In this document: piece by piece, positions 1 through 9,600 of the stretch
Position numbering within the stretch: the first letter of the stretch is position 1
Layout of the letters: every line of letters starts with the position of its first letter
NCBI GenBank assembly: GCA_001870995.2
Contig: MLAV02000024.1
Coordinates: 1 to 64,000, forward strand
DNA length: 64,000 nucleotides
Direction of reading: 5' to 3'
DNA from: Chitinophaga sp. CB10
Lineage (GTDB): Bacteria > Bacteroidota > Bacteroidia > Chitinophagales > Chitinophagaceae
The notes under the pieces: generated by a model
What the model was told of the DNA's origin: nothing
Databases searched by the model: none
What the model saw: the letters and a program-made list of their open reading frames with translations, nothing else
Program-made: the position numbers and the translations under genes

Positions 1-545
1 GGTATCTATCTCCTTGCAAATACGCCGAGCGTTTTTATCAAGGTCTATTGCATGAGAAGCTCTAATCCTGACTGGCTTAGTTTTAGGGGAAGCTTACATC
101 CTTCTCCCCAACCGATAATTTTGCCCATTTGTCCTGAAGTAAGTCTTAAGGCTGGCGTTATTCCACTGGCCGCCATACCTTCAAGCCCCATAGTTGATAC
201 AGTAATCACTACTGGAGCAAAGTAATTATTAATAAACTTAAATGAACGGTCTTGACTTCTTATCGCATCCTGGAAAGCTCTGTAGCTACCTTTATAATAG
301 TCTCGACCTGCCATTGCATACATTTCAGCAGGAAAACCATTTTTTAGTCCAGGACTAACCGTTACTTCAGATAAAGTAATTGGACCTTGTGTAATCGTAC
401 CATCACTATTATAATGATTAATCAGGCCTGAAGATTCATCAACCGCATACCCTTCCTGCCCTAAATAAGTTCCAGTAATCCCACTATTATATTGCTTCTT
501 TCCCGGAGGAAGATAAACAACACATTCTTTATACGCTTGATGCCC
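1..545 (-). pseudogene. orphan C-terminal tip of an RHS/polymorphic-toxin-like protein, frameshifted
   Basis: The minus-strand frame is open from just after a stop at 546-548 down to a TAG at 45-47, but the first ATG is only at 323, so about 74 upstream codons have no usual start. The text resembles the variable tips of Bacteroidota RHS toxins: it contains PITLSEVTVS, followed by a hydrophobic stretch (FAPVVITVSTMGLEGMAA). At the C4 run (gggg on the plus strand at 86-89) the frame ends soon afterwards as LELLMQ-stop. Restoring one C lets it continue as PPKTKPVRIRASHAIDLDKN and on through the window edge. I read this as a headless toxin-tip cassette, as left next to RHS genes by recombination, carrying one base deletion. 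Family not identified; a sequencing error in the C run is the alternative. Confidence 0.5.
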
Positions 546-577
546 TCATCAAAAACGTTAAACTTAAACAAATGTAA

Positions 578-607
578 AAAGCCGCAAGCTGACGCCTGCG
601 GCCCTTT
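578..607 (-). terminator. terminator downstream of the 623-937 gene
   Basis: GCCGCA (581-586) pairs with TGCGGC (597-602). Read on the minus strand, the hairpin ends in TTTTTAC. It lies just beyond the stop codon of the 104-aa gene and directly before the orphan toxin tip. Confidence 0.55.
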
Positions 608-622
608 TAATTAATCATATCC

Positions 623-937
623 TTATTGTGGATAGTGTTCTTTGTACCACTTATGCCACTTCTCCCAATCACTTTTACTGAAACTCAATTTTCCTAGCAA
701 AGTTCCATCCGATTTCGACTCTATCTTAGTATGTTCTTCCATGAATGCAATTTGCTGAGTACAACAATAGTAAACTGTATCCTTTACATTAGCATTAACG
801 ACTGAGTCTAATATTTTAAAATGGTAATTAAAAAGAGAATCTTGTCCATTGGTGGCAGGAGGGGTGATCGGCTTTTGTGCAAAGCTACAGCCCACCCAAA
901 TTAGCGCAAAAATAAATGATATAATAGTTCTTAACAT
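623..937 (-). CDS. small secreted hypothetical protein
   Basis: 104 aa starting with ATG. Residues 1-21 form a signal peptide (hydrophobic core FIFALIWVG) ending in SFAQ, a common signal peptidase I site in Bacteroidota. The Cys inside VGC is preceded by Trp, so a lipobox is unlikely. The mature part is about 83 residues, acidic, with two adjacent Cys (YYCCTQ) and a Trp/His-rich end (WEKWHKWYKEHYPQ). No family recognised. It lies between the orphan RHS tip and an XRE regulator and has its own terminator. A role as periplasmic immunity or accessory protein for a neighbouring RHS toxin is possible but rests on position only. Confidence 0.6.
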   Translation of the reverse strand: MLRTIISFIFALIWVGCSFAQKPITPPATNGQDSLFNYHFKILDSVVNANVKDTVYYCCTQQIAFMEEHTKIESKSDGTLLGKLSFSKSDWEKWHKWYKEHYPQ

Positions 938-1012
938 TATTGATCAACTTTAGTGATATTACTGTTTTGTAAATGTATGGTATGGTCGGTTTGGCCGTTT
1001 TAATCAGTACGT

Positions 1013-1342
1013 ATGAGTTTTGGTAAACGTTTGTTAGAAGCCCGCAAAAAGAAAGGTATCAGCCAGGAAGAGATGGCATCTCACCTCGGTACCAAAGGGC
1101 CTGCTATCGGAAGATATGAGCGGGATGAGATGAAGCCGTCCATTGATGCAGCTACAAAAATGGCGAAGGTGTTGGGCGTATCGCTCGACTGGCTCGTGGG
1201 CATCACGGATATGGAGTTAGATGCCGCTACCCTTGGCAGGATACAGGATATCAATAAACTGTCCCTAAAAGACAAAGAACTCGTGTTCGAGTTCCTTGAT
1301 TCCTTTATCGCCAACAGGAAAATTAAAAATGTACTCCAATAG
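1013..1342 (+). CDS. XRE-family helix-turn-helix transcriptional regulator
   Basis: 109 aa. Residues about 5-62 form a lambda-repressor/Cro-type HTH: FGKRLLEARKKKGISQEEMA gives helices 1-2, and GPAIGRYERDEMKPSIDAA the recognition helix and following turn. VLGVSLDWLVGITD is the usual end of the domain. The C-terminal 45 residues are a helical tail (KDKELVFEFLDSFI), probably for dimerisation. It is the only plus-strand gene in the RHS block and faces the immunity-like gene tail to tail with a 7-bp gap. It could repress nearby genes or be a remnant regulator of a mobile unit; no target site was identified. Confidence 0.85.
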   Translation: MSFGKRLLEARKKKGISQEEMASHLGTKGPAIGRYERDEMKPSIDAATKMAKVLGVSLDWLVGITDMELDAATLGRIQDINKLSLKDKELVFEFLDSFIANRKIKNVLQ

Positions 1343-1349
1343 CAAAGAG

Positions 1350-1709
1350 TTAAATTATTATTCTATCTTCTCCTATATTCAATGTATATGATTCATACCC
1401 CTCTTCACCTAGTAACTTTAGCACAAAGCCATTTTCAAAACTAATAATAAGGTCACTTCGTGTCTCATTTGTGTTTAGTTCTTCTATTCTTTGTTCAAGC
1501 AATTTTAATAACCCAAAATCTTTATTAACAGGATAGGTCTCATATATGCAGAGGTTTCCATGTTCATCTGACAATGTAAATCGCCCTTCCATTTTTATAG
1601 ATCCTTTTCTTTCAAGAAAAAGAACAATGTTATTTATGCTAAAACATATCTGCTGTATATAATCTCCTTTAAGCTGGGAAAAATCAAACTCTTTAGGTAT
1701 AAAGTACAT
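1350..1709 (-). CDS. candidate immunity protein of the adjacent RHS toxin
   Basis: 119 aa, ATG start, no signal peptide, so cytoplasmic. It is acidic and reads as alternating beta strands (SINNIVLFLERKGSIKMEG, DLIISFENGFVLKLLG) ending in YESYTLNIGEDRIII. It starts 18 bp after the stop of the RHS C-terminal tip, on the same strand, which is the standard place for the immunity gene of an RHS or CDI toxin. The low complexity of codons and AT-rich composition match the toxin tip. The ending resembles small Bacteroidota proteins of the DUF6188 type, but I am not sure of the family. The immunity function is inferred from position. Confidence 0.55.
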   Translation of the reverse strand: MYFIPKEFDFSQLKGDYIQQICFSINNIVLFLERKGSIKMEGRFTLSDEHGNLCIYETYPVNKDFGLLKLLEQRIEELNTNETRSDLIISFENGFVLKLLGEEGYESYTLNIGEDRIII

Positions 1710-1727
1710 AACACTGTTTTAAAAAAA

Positions 1728-2305
1728 TTACCAATAACCTTCTGGTAGCGGAACGTGAGTATCGGGATTAGGCCCGGGTTTCATTGTAGCAGGATTGACT
1801 TTCTGGAAGCCTCCTTGAGGCATTGCCTTTTCCAGCACCCAATAACCATTAGGATATTGTTGAGTAGGTGGCATCACCCTTAGATTATATCCCGGAGGAA
1901 CTTGTGCAGGAGGTGACTGCGGTGGGTTAGTAGGCAGCTTAAACTTAGGTGATGGCTTAGGTGCACCCCTTCCTCCTAAATTCGCAGCAGGACTAGCATT
2001 CCCTCCATTAGACGGCGAGACAACCCGCTCACCAAACTGCGTTATAGTCGGCTGCTCGATTTCAACTACCGGTGTTTTCCCTCCGCTAGTTTTACTAAAT
2101 ACCTTTGAAAGCCACGGTGCCAGCTTGGCACCAGCATAGCCTAATCCGCCACCAATGCCGGCCGATATACCCAACTGTCCCCAACTAAACTTGTCCTGCG
2201 TACCGTCCAGTATATTCAATCCTTGATCCACTGCGTTTCCCGCCGCACCAGACAAGGCTCCTGCTGCAACCAGCGCTACCGTACCAGTTCCTGCAGTGGC
2301 AACTG
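1728..2305 (-). pseudogene. detached C-terminal tip of the RHS protein (reading frame lost)
   Basis: This frame continues the RHS gene exactly when one copy of the 11-bp duplication at 2306-2327 is removed: GAVVDL then reads on as TVATAGTGTVALVAAGALSG. An ORF can be drawn from a TTG at 2255 (175 aa), but that TTG is an internal Leu codon of the restored protein. The tip has a glycine/alanine-rich membrane-like segment (GISAGIGGGLGYAGAKLAPW), a Pro-rich linker and a C-terminal domain ending NPDTHVPLPEGYW. That ending should hold the variable effector activity, but I cannot assign a toxin family. The candidate immunity gene follows 18 bp downstream. Translation of the tip alone is doubtful. Confidence 0.7.
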
Positions 2306-2327
2306 TAAGGTCTACATAAGGTCTACA
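2306..2327. repeat. 11-bp perfect tandem duplication interrupting the RHS gene
   Basis: The unit taaggtctaca occurs twice back to back (2306-2316 and 2317-2327). Eleven is not a multiple of three, and the second copy creates the TAG stop read at 2312-2314 on the minus strand. Deleting one copy restores a single open frame from 6208 to 1728 (about 1489 aa). Confidence 0.9.
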
Positions 2328-5300
2328 ACTGCGCCTGCAATCGCACCGGATAACGCTCCTTTTCCAACGCCCTTCAGGATATTCTCACCCCTGATCGCCG
2401 CCCGAACACCACCGACAATTGCTCCAACACCTGCTCCAATAAGCGTTCCCAGAAAACGACCATCCTCATCGTAATAGTAAACAGGATTATTAGTCGCAAA
2501 GTTGTAAGGTGAATACTGGATATACTCTTCACTTAGCGGATCAATCACATGCCATCTACCTATCTGCTGGTCATACATCCTGGCGCCGTAATCGTACCAC
2601 TCCAGACCACTGCCTCCATTCCCTGCGAACTCCCTGTTCTGCAACTCCTTACCATTGAACTGAACGCGGTTTTGCGGGTTATAAATAGCTTTCTCACTCA
2701 ACCCCGCCATAGTCAACCCGAATGGATAATAATGCGTCTCCTCCAACACCGGTCCACCGTTATGCGTCACCACCAGGTTGTCGAAGTAAACATCCTGACT
2801 GGTTTCATTACTGGTGTAAATATACAGAAATCCGCTTTTAGTCATCACTACCTCGTCCGTTGCCAGCGTTTGCAGCTCGTCAGGGGTGGCTGCCACCTGT
2901 TTAAGACCGCTGCTTTGATCCACCAGCTTAAACTGATCATCAAACAATACGTAGTTCAGGTAAGCCCGGGGCTTGTCCACCCCCTGATCAGGGTTCTTTT
3001 CAGCCAGCCTCCGCAGGTCGTTGCCGGTCAGGTTGCTTACCGGGCCACGATTGGATGCCACGCTGCCGTGACCTCCACTGCCCGCACTTTCTCCAAATGC
3101 ATTCAGCAAGGAGCTAAGTATCTCTTCTCTGGAAGCATTCTTCTTTTGCCCTGCGGCTGATTTGTAGAAGGCCTTGGTGCCCATTTTGACGGTATCCCCC
3201 GCCATGACGCGCAATACCAGGGAGGCGCCCACCTTCTTGTCAGATCCACCGTTTAGTTTGGATGCAAATTTATTGGAAGCCGTGGTTCCATCGGCCGGAT
3301 AACCTACCGGCAAATCAGCCCGGGTGGTGGAGATATTACTGAATAATGCTTCCTCTGTAGATGCCTTTGCGGGTTCCATGGTAGCCGCATAAATGGTCTG
3401 GTCATTGCGCTCTGTCAATACCGTACGTACGTTGCCCAGATGGTCCTTCAGGAAGTAGTCATAAATATACAGCGGTGCACTGCCTTCCTTGTTCACCACC
3501 CGCAGCCTGCCTTCCTCATGACCGATTAATTCCATCACGTTGTCCTTGAAAACGGCGCCGGACAGGTAATCTGTTACCGTTCTCTTGACCGGTGAAACAG
3601 TTCTATCTACAACGGTCTTTCTTAATTTAGTACCGGCGGCATCGTACAGGTAGCTTATACTGCCTTTTGCCCCAACGGTGATTTCCTGTGGCAGATTCAG
3701 TAAATTATAGCCAATGCTGGTAATGCCTTTATTTTCATCACGGGTAAGGTTGCCGTTGGCATCATAGTCATAGTCTATTCCATCGGAAGGAGAGTTTTTG
3801 AAGTCTCCCAATGCCACCGGCGTTCCTCCGTTGTCATTTACGGACTGTAACTTGTTACTGTTATTGTTATAGCGATACTGTAAATCATCTATCACCGCCG
3901 GTGCTCCGCCTGCCATCCCCTCCTGCTTCATGCTCATTATGTTTCCATTGGCATCATAACTAAGGCCGGATACAGTAAAATTCACCAGGTTGTGCGTCCA
4001 GCTGTCTGAAGGGCCATTGTTTTGCTGGTTGAAGTCCGCTCCCAGCAGCCTGTTGGCATTATCATAGTTATATCCATAAGCCCTTGCTACCGGATCGTTA
4101 TATCCACGCCATTGCTGACCGGCAATATCTCCGCCAAAATACTTTTTGTCAAAGCCATTATCATAGGAGAGCGTCTGTCCGAAGTATATGCGGTCTCCTC
4201 CGCCATTGGTCACATAGGCCTTATTCATGCCCGTAAGCCAACCGCGGATATTATAATCATAGGTAATGGAGGTAAGCGCTATTCCATCACTGCCTACGCC
4301 AAGATCCTTTTTCTGCAGCTGACCATTCGCATCATATGTATTGGATAAAATTACACGTTCCAGGCTGGGATCATTATTATAGCGCTTGGTAACCGTAAGT
4401 AATCTACCGCCGGCATCGTAGGTATTACGGGTAATCACATCCATGCTCGACTGTTTGGCACTGGACGGATTGGTCAGCTGTTCATGGGTGAGTAATACTT
4501 TACCGGTGAAGTCATACATGGTATGTACTGTGTGCCGGCCATTATTATAATTATCTGCCGCAACTTCTATTGTACGCCCCTTATCGTCATAATAGGTACT
4601 GGTAGTCAGCCAGGTATTTGTGCCCAAAACGCGGGTACGGATACCTGTTACCAATCCCTGGGTACTGGTAGTCCGAACCGGATCTACCGGCCCTACAGCA
4701 TTAACGTCTTTATAAGGATTAAAATCAAATCCAACCGGTGCAATCACACCAGGATAATTATAGTTATCATAGAAAGTAAAAGTTAGCGGTGTTAGTTCTG
4801 CCTCATTCAAACCAGGTAACGGGTTAGTTACCGACAAGGATACCTGTCCGGCATTCAGATTGGGATTGATCGAATATTCTTTTTCCCCGGTATTACTGTC
4901 GTAGCCATCCACCAGTTCAATGCTTACTCTTGCTTCATAAAGCGACTTTTGCTGGTCTGCCGCCATTACCAGGTTGTCAATACCGGCAAAAGTGAACTGC
5001 TGCTGGCCTGTTGTATTATTGACCGCATTCATGACTGCCTGCAGGGAAGACCGGTCTGTACCGACTGCGGGATGATAAACCGCTGTTTCCACTGGTCTGT
5101 TAAGCCCATCATAGAAAGTTACCATCCAATCACCTTTCGCTCGCATGTTTCCATCGCGGGTAAACACCAACCTGTCACGGCTATCATACACCATCTCCAC
5201 CAATCCCGCTCCCGGGATTTTCTTTTCAATCATACGGCCACGGCCGTCATAGTTATATTGAAAGCAGAGTTCCTCTTTTACCGGATCCAGGTTCCACTGC

Positions 5301-6208
5301 CCTGCCATCTTTTCCACAGCCAGTGGGGGGATGACCGTCCTGAGCTGCCCTAAATCATCATAAACATAATAAGTGCTTAACCAGCCATCGTAGGCATTGG
5401 CATGAGCGGATGTCTTTTCCACCTTCTTCAAAATCTGGTGATCACTTTTATCCTTAAAGGTGATCACTTTCGCGCCATCCTCGTTGATGACTACCTCCTT
5501 ATACAAAGTACCAGGTGCATAGAAACCTGATGCAACTGTATTGCCATTATTATCAACCGTCCAGATAACCACCTGGTCGGCTGCGTCATTTACCAGGTAT
5601 TGCTGCTCCACCGGATGATTGCCACCCGTCTTAGCCCAGCTGTTCCCTGCTGCATAGCTTTTTAATTGCCGGCTAAGCGGTGAGGCTTCATATTCCACCT
5701 CGCTATAGTAAATTGTTTGCTGTTGTGCTGACGGATAGCCCTGGTAGAACTGTTGCTGCTCTATAAATGGATTCAACTTCAGGTTACCATCACCTGTTGA
5801 GGAGGCATAAGGCAAATATTTAAGAGTTTCTCTTCCAAATTGATCGTACACTACTGGTGTCACCAGGTCGCCCCCTTGGGGGCTAATTCCTTTTATTACT
5901 GTCTGAAGAGGGCGGCCAAGACCGTCCACATAAGCAGTTTGTTCTTTAACCTGGCTAACAGGTTTAGTACGGCTACTCACATCAGCAGCATTGGTTATTG
6001 GTATTGCCGGCTCCCAGGTTCTTACGTAGTTTATGGAAGGATTCGTATAGCCATTCGGTACAGGGGCTGGCGTTGCCGCTACCGGCGCTACCGGTGAGGG
6101 CTTATTTTCCTGGGCAAAAATGACGCCTGGGACAAAACTGCAAATAAGGAGAATAAGGATTTTTTTCACGGTACAGGTACTTAATCGTAATATCATTCTT
6201 TCCAGCAT
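2312..6208 (-). CDS. RHS repeat protein (DUF6443-type head, RHS core), prematurely stopped
   Basis: 1298 aa. The N-terminus has a signal peptide (VKKILILLICSFVPGVIFAQ), so it is exported. Residues about 50-140 match the DUF6443 head of Bacteroidota RHS proteins (QTAYVDGLGRPLQTVIKG). Many YD repeats follow (YDGRGRMIEK, YDANGQLQKK, YDYDANGNLTRDENKG). The RHS-associated core is at the end: FLKDHLGNVRTVLTE, then WYDYGARMYDQQIGRWHVID and the cut-site region YSPYNFATNNPVYYYDEDG. Such proteins form a shell around a C-terminal toxin. Here the frame stops at DLM through the 11-bp duplication, so the cage is made without its tip. Alternative starts ATG 6196 or GTG in the signal region are possible. It is preceded by a small secreted gene and the larger RHS-companion gene, in one direction. 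Confidence 0.9.
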   Translation of the reverse strand: MLERMILRLSTCTVKKILILLICSFVPGVIFAQENKPSPVAPVAATPAPVPNGYTNPSINYVRTWEPAIPITNAADVSSRTKPVSQVKEQTAYVDGLGRPLQTVIKGISPQGGDLVTPVVYDQFGRETLKYLPYASSTGDGNLKLNPFIEQQQFYQGYPSAQQQTIYYSEVEYEASPLSRQLKSYAAGNSWAKTGGNHPVEQQYLVNDAADQVVIWTVDNNGNTVASGFYAPGTLYKEVVINEDGAKVITFKDKSDHQILKKVEKTSAHANAYDGWLSTYYVYDDLGQLRTVIPPLAVEKMAGQWNLDPVKEELCFQYNYDGRGRMIEKKIPGAGLVEMVYDSRDRLVFTRDGNMRAKGDWMVTFYDGLNRPVETAVYHPAVGTDRSSLQAVMNAVNNTTGQQQFTFAGIDNLVMAADQQKSLYEARVSIELVDGYDSNTGEKEYSINPNLNAGQVSLSVTNPLPGLNEAELTPLTFTFYDNYNYPGVIAPVGFDFNPYKDVNAVGPVDPVRTTSTQGLVTGIRTRVLGTNTWLTTSTYYDDKGRTIEVAADNYNNGRHTVHTMYDFTGKVLLTHEQLTNPSSAKQSSMDVITRNTYDAGGRLLTVTKRYNNDPSLERVILSNTYDANGQLQKKDLGVGSDGIALTSITYDYNIRGWLTGMNKAYVTNGGGDRIYFGQTLSYDNGFDKKYFGGDIAGQQWRGYNDPVARAYGYNYDNANRLLGADFNQQNNGPSDSWTHNLVNFTVSGLSYDANGNIMSMKQEGMAGGAPAVIDDLQYRYNNNSNKLQSVNDNGGTPVALGDFKNSPSDGIDYDYDANGNLTRDENKGITSIGYNLLNLPQEITVGAKGSISYLYDAAGTKLRKTVVDRTVSPVKRTVTDYLSGAVFKDNVMELIGHEEGRLRVVNKEGSAPLYIYDYFLKDHLGNVRTVLTERNDQTIYAATMEPAKASTEEALFSNISTTRADLPVGYPADGTTASNKFASKLNGGSDKKVGASLVLRVMAGDTVKMGTKAFYKSAAGQKKNASREEILSSLLNAFGESAGSGGHGSVASNRGPVSNLTGNDLRRLAEKNPDQGVDKPRAYLNYVLFDDQFKLVDQSSGLKQVAATPDELQTLATDEVVMTKSGFLYIYTSNETSQDVYFDNLVVTHNGGPVLEETHYYPFGLTMAGLSEKAIYNPQNRVQFNGKELQNREFAGNGGSGLEWYDYGARMYDQQIGRWHVIDPLSEEYIQYSPYNFATNNPVYYYDEDGRFLGTLIGAGVGAIVGGVRAAIRGENILKGVGKGALSGAIAGAVVDLM

Positions 6209-6266
6209 GACTTTTACATATAAAAGTGATCTATTAAATAAATTTTGACCCAGCGAGAGATGCTGC

Positions 6267-6602
6267 TTAATTTAAACCTCCATTCAAAAAGTACCCTTTC
6301 TTTGCTTTATAAATTCGAAATTGCTCAACAGTAAGGACATTACTAAAGAGAGAGTCCCTTGTATTCTCCACTGTTTGAATTTTCATCCGTAATTTTATCT
6401 CATCTTTATTATCCAATCTCGCCTGTTGTTTCTTTCTGGTAATTTCCATATTAATTTTCATTATATTATTTAACTGCATTTCATCAATATGCAAGCTATC
6501 CTGCATTCGTTTACAGATACCTGCATCATGTGCAGTTTGAGCTACCACAGCATCAGATGATAACAGTGCTAATGCAAAAGCAATAAAGAAAACAGCTTTC
6601 AT
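6267..6602 (-). CDS. small exported helical protein of unknown function
   Basis: I chose ATG 6602 (111 aa) over ATG 6632 because it places a standard signal peptide first (MKAVFFIAFALALLSSDAVVA, cut before QTA) and avoids overlap with the upstream gene, which ends at 6617. The mature part is highly charged and helical (MQDSLHIDEMQLNNIMKIN, NMEITRKKQQARLDNKDEIK) and ends LTVEQFRIYKAKKG. This resembles in style the small periplasmic Spy/CpxP-like proteins with an LTxxQ motif, though no reliable family match is claimed. It sits between two large RHS genes on the same strand and is probably cotranscribed with them. Confidence 0.65.
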   Translation of the reverse strand: MKAVFFIAFALALLSSDAVVAQTAHDAGICKRMQDSLHIDEMQLNNIMKINMEITRKKQQARLDNKDEIKLRMKIQTVENTRDSLFSNVLTVEQFRIYKAKKGYFLNGGLN

Positions 6603-6616
6603 TATTAAATCGACTT

Positions 6617-9600
6617 CTAATGAATTAAACATTCATATGGCGAACTTTCTATAAAATCAGCCGACCATACATTATCACTCCATTCATAATGGAACGTGCA
6701 ATCATACATTCCTGTAGAAGGGTTAAATACAGAGTTGGTGCAAATTTTTATTCCAGTTTCACAATTATTCGCAACACAACGCTGACCTGGTCCAGAGCAA
6801 GAATTTGTCGAACAACCGGTGGCGCTACATTGGCCATTTGCATTCGCATAATTCTGCCCGTTTGCGTTTAGTTCCATCCATGCTTTTTCATTAGCATCTG
6901 ACTGAGAAATGGTAGAACTATATTTCCCCGCAGCAACGGTATAAGTAACTGTACTGCCTGCAAAACCACCTGCGCAATCATTTTTTGTAAATGACTGACT
7001 AATTGCATCACTTCGATAAATTTGTCCAGGCGCCGAGGGCGTATTATATGAATATTCAAACTTCTTCAGAATATTTTTGTGGATATCCCTGATTTGCATC
7101 AAGCGCAGGAAATCATCATACTCATATTTAGCAATAAGGCCTTTCGAATCACTTGTACTTGTAACACCCACAAGTGGTTTAGCAGTAAAAGTAGTCATAA
7201 TTGCATCTGTGGGAAATACTCTTACTTCATCGATCTTTATAGCAGAAATGACTTTCGGCCCAAAATAGGGCTCCTGGTGGAGCTCCCACTTATTACCATT
7301 TGATGTCCAATAAGAAAGGGTGAAAGTACGCCCGGAATTCGTTGGGATGGTAAAGGGAATAGTAAAATTGCCAGCAAAGACTTTATCACCTGTTACAGCT
7401 TCCGGATCAGCAATGCCTGTGGCATCTTCAAAACTAGTATAATAAACCTCTTCAAGACGCGCATTTTCCACAACTGCGGTAGGCTGGTGCAGTTGTTTGC
7501 TATCCCAGATAAGGCTGTTTAGAGGTTTGTTTTTAAATTTGACTTCTGTCACATTTCCCTGATAGTTGTATTTTTCGAAAGTGATATCCTCAGTAAGGCC
7601 GGGAACGCGATATAATATGGCGGGATTAAACGCACCAACTGAGGATTCAGGTGTAAGTCCCAATGGCGCGGATAAGATGCTTGAAGGTCTTACAATATTA
7701 TCGAATGCAGCAAAACTAGTTACAAAGGCATTCGTGAGGAACCAGTTTCCATTTTTGAATAGCCAATCTTCCTTTGATACCATCTTATGCCCGTTATACA
7801 AGAGTGTATTTGGAGGAAATACACTCTGATCATAATTATTTACATAATAATATCTTGACTCGTAAGTTTCACCTCTACTATTAAATGTTCGTTGTTTCGC
7901 TAGTTGATAATTATCCAGATAGTAGGTATATTCCACCACCTGCTCAATAGTGCCACTTGCTGTAAACTCTTTCGTAGTTCTTTTAGTTAACTCAGACCGG
8001 CCAAAAATCCAGTAAAATCTTCTGGCCCCAAATACTGTATTTTGTCGTGTATCCTTATTGTCCGTCTGAACGGTATAAGTTAATAGATTTCTGCTATTAT
8101 TATCACTGGGTCTTTCTTCATGATACTGATATTCATTATTAATTGTCTTTATTAATCTTCCTACACCATCAAACACTGAATCGGCTAAAGGCAGCCCCTG
8201 TTTCCACTCCAACGGTTGTTGTTGAACGTATGGATAATCATTAATTGCATTAGGCTCCCTTGCAAAGCTGGAAAATTCATGAACTGTATATCCAAGAGGG
8301 GTAGCAGCTTGGCTTTTAGTCACCGTAACACGTTTATAAATTACCGGACTCCCCTGATAGTAACTTAGCGACTGCGTTGGAGAAGAAATAAAGTTTACAA
8401 AATATAGAATACGAAGCTTGGGTAAAGTATTCATATCTCCTTCAGACCATTCCAAATGTGTATCATATGAGTACGAGTAATTTGGCATATTTTGTATATT
8501 CCCTGATGTAGGCCCATCAACGGCCGCATAGCTGTAACGAGTAACAATTGGTTCAGTTTTTACACCATCATAATCCTCAGTTTTAACAACTCTTAAACCA
8601 CCCACGCTCCGCGGTACAGGATGAATCTTATAAGTATAAATTAACTTAATTTCATAATTCGGATTAAGATTAGTGAAATAATCTCCAGTAAAGGAAACCT
8701 CATAGCTCTTATTTAAAGGTAACAGGAGATTTTCAAATACCCCTCCCTTTAAGCTCTCGGTGGGGCATATTATCGTTTTTGAGTAAGAAAGGTCTGTACT
8801 TCTAATGGTAACTTCAATATTTCCCCCTGTAGGAACCTGATTCTCTGTTTCATCAGTATCCAATTCAAATGGACTATCACTTTGAATCGTTAAAGGTACT
8901 GTATCTGCCGACGCTCTGTCAGGTAATGCCAGACTTTTGAATAGCCCAGCTTCCTGTTTTACAAAATTGACGTTCTGAGTTGTTTGATTGTAAAAGTATT
9001 CCTCATTATACACATTATTACCTTCATAATACAACTTAGTGTATCCACCTGTCGGATATTTTATCTTTTCCAAAATACCTGCAATTGCAAAATTTGGGTC
9101 AGCATCCCGAATAGCCCCGCCAACATGCCCACCTGCAATCCCAATATTGGGAATGTAAAATTCAGGAATTAAAGTAAGCGCTGTCTTTCCATTGTAATAA
9201 CCCCAGTGATCTTGGGCTGTAGATCTACGACTAGGCAACATTTTATTATTATATTCAAACTCATAAGGAGGCAACAGACCACCATTTTTATCAATTTGTT
9301 GTACGCGAAGTAATTTTAGTCGCTTACTGTAATCATTCGGTAAATCTGTTGGAATAAAAGATACACAATCACTATTTATACAGGGTGAGTCGAAGTAATC
9401 ATATGTAAGATTAAAATGTTTCTGTTGATCCTGATTTTTGATTATAATATCCGTAAGTGCTTTATCTCTTGTGTAGTCTAATCTGGCTAAATTATAAGCG
9501 AAATTTATTTTTGTATCATCCGGGAAATGCACTTCAGTTAATCGAATAGGTTCGTAAACAATAATCGGTGTGCTATGTATTATTCCACTATACGCTCCCC

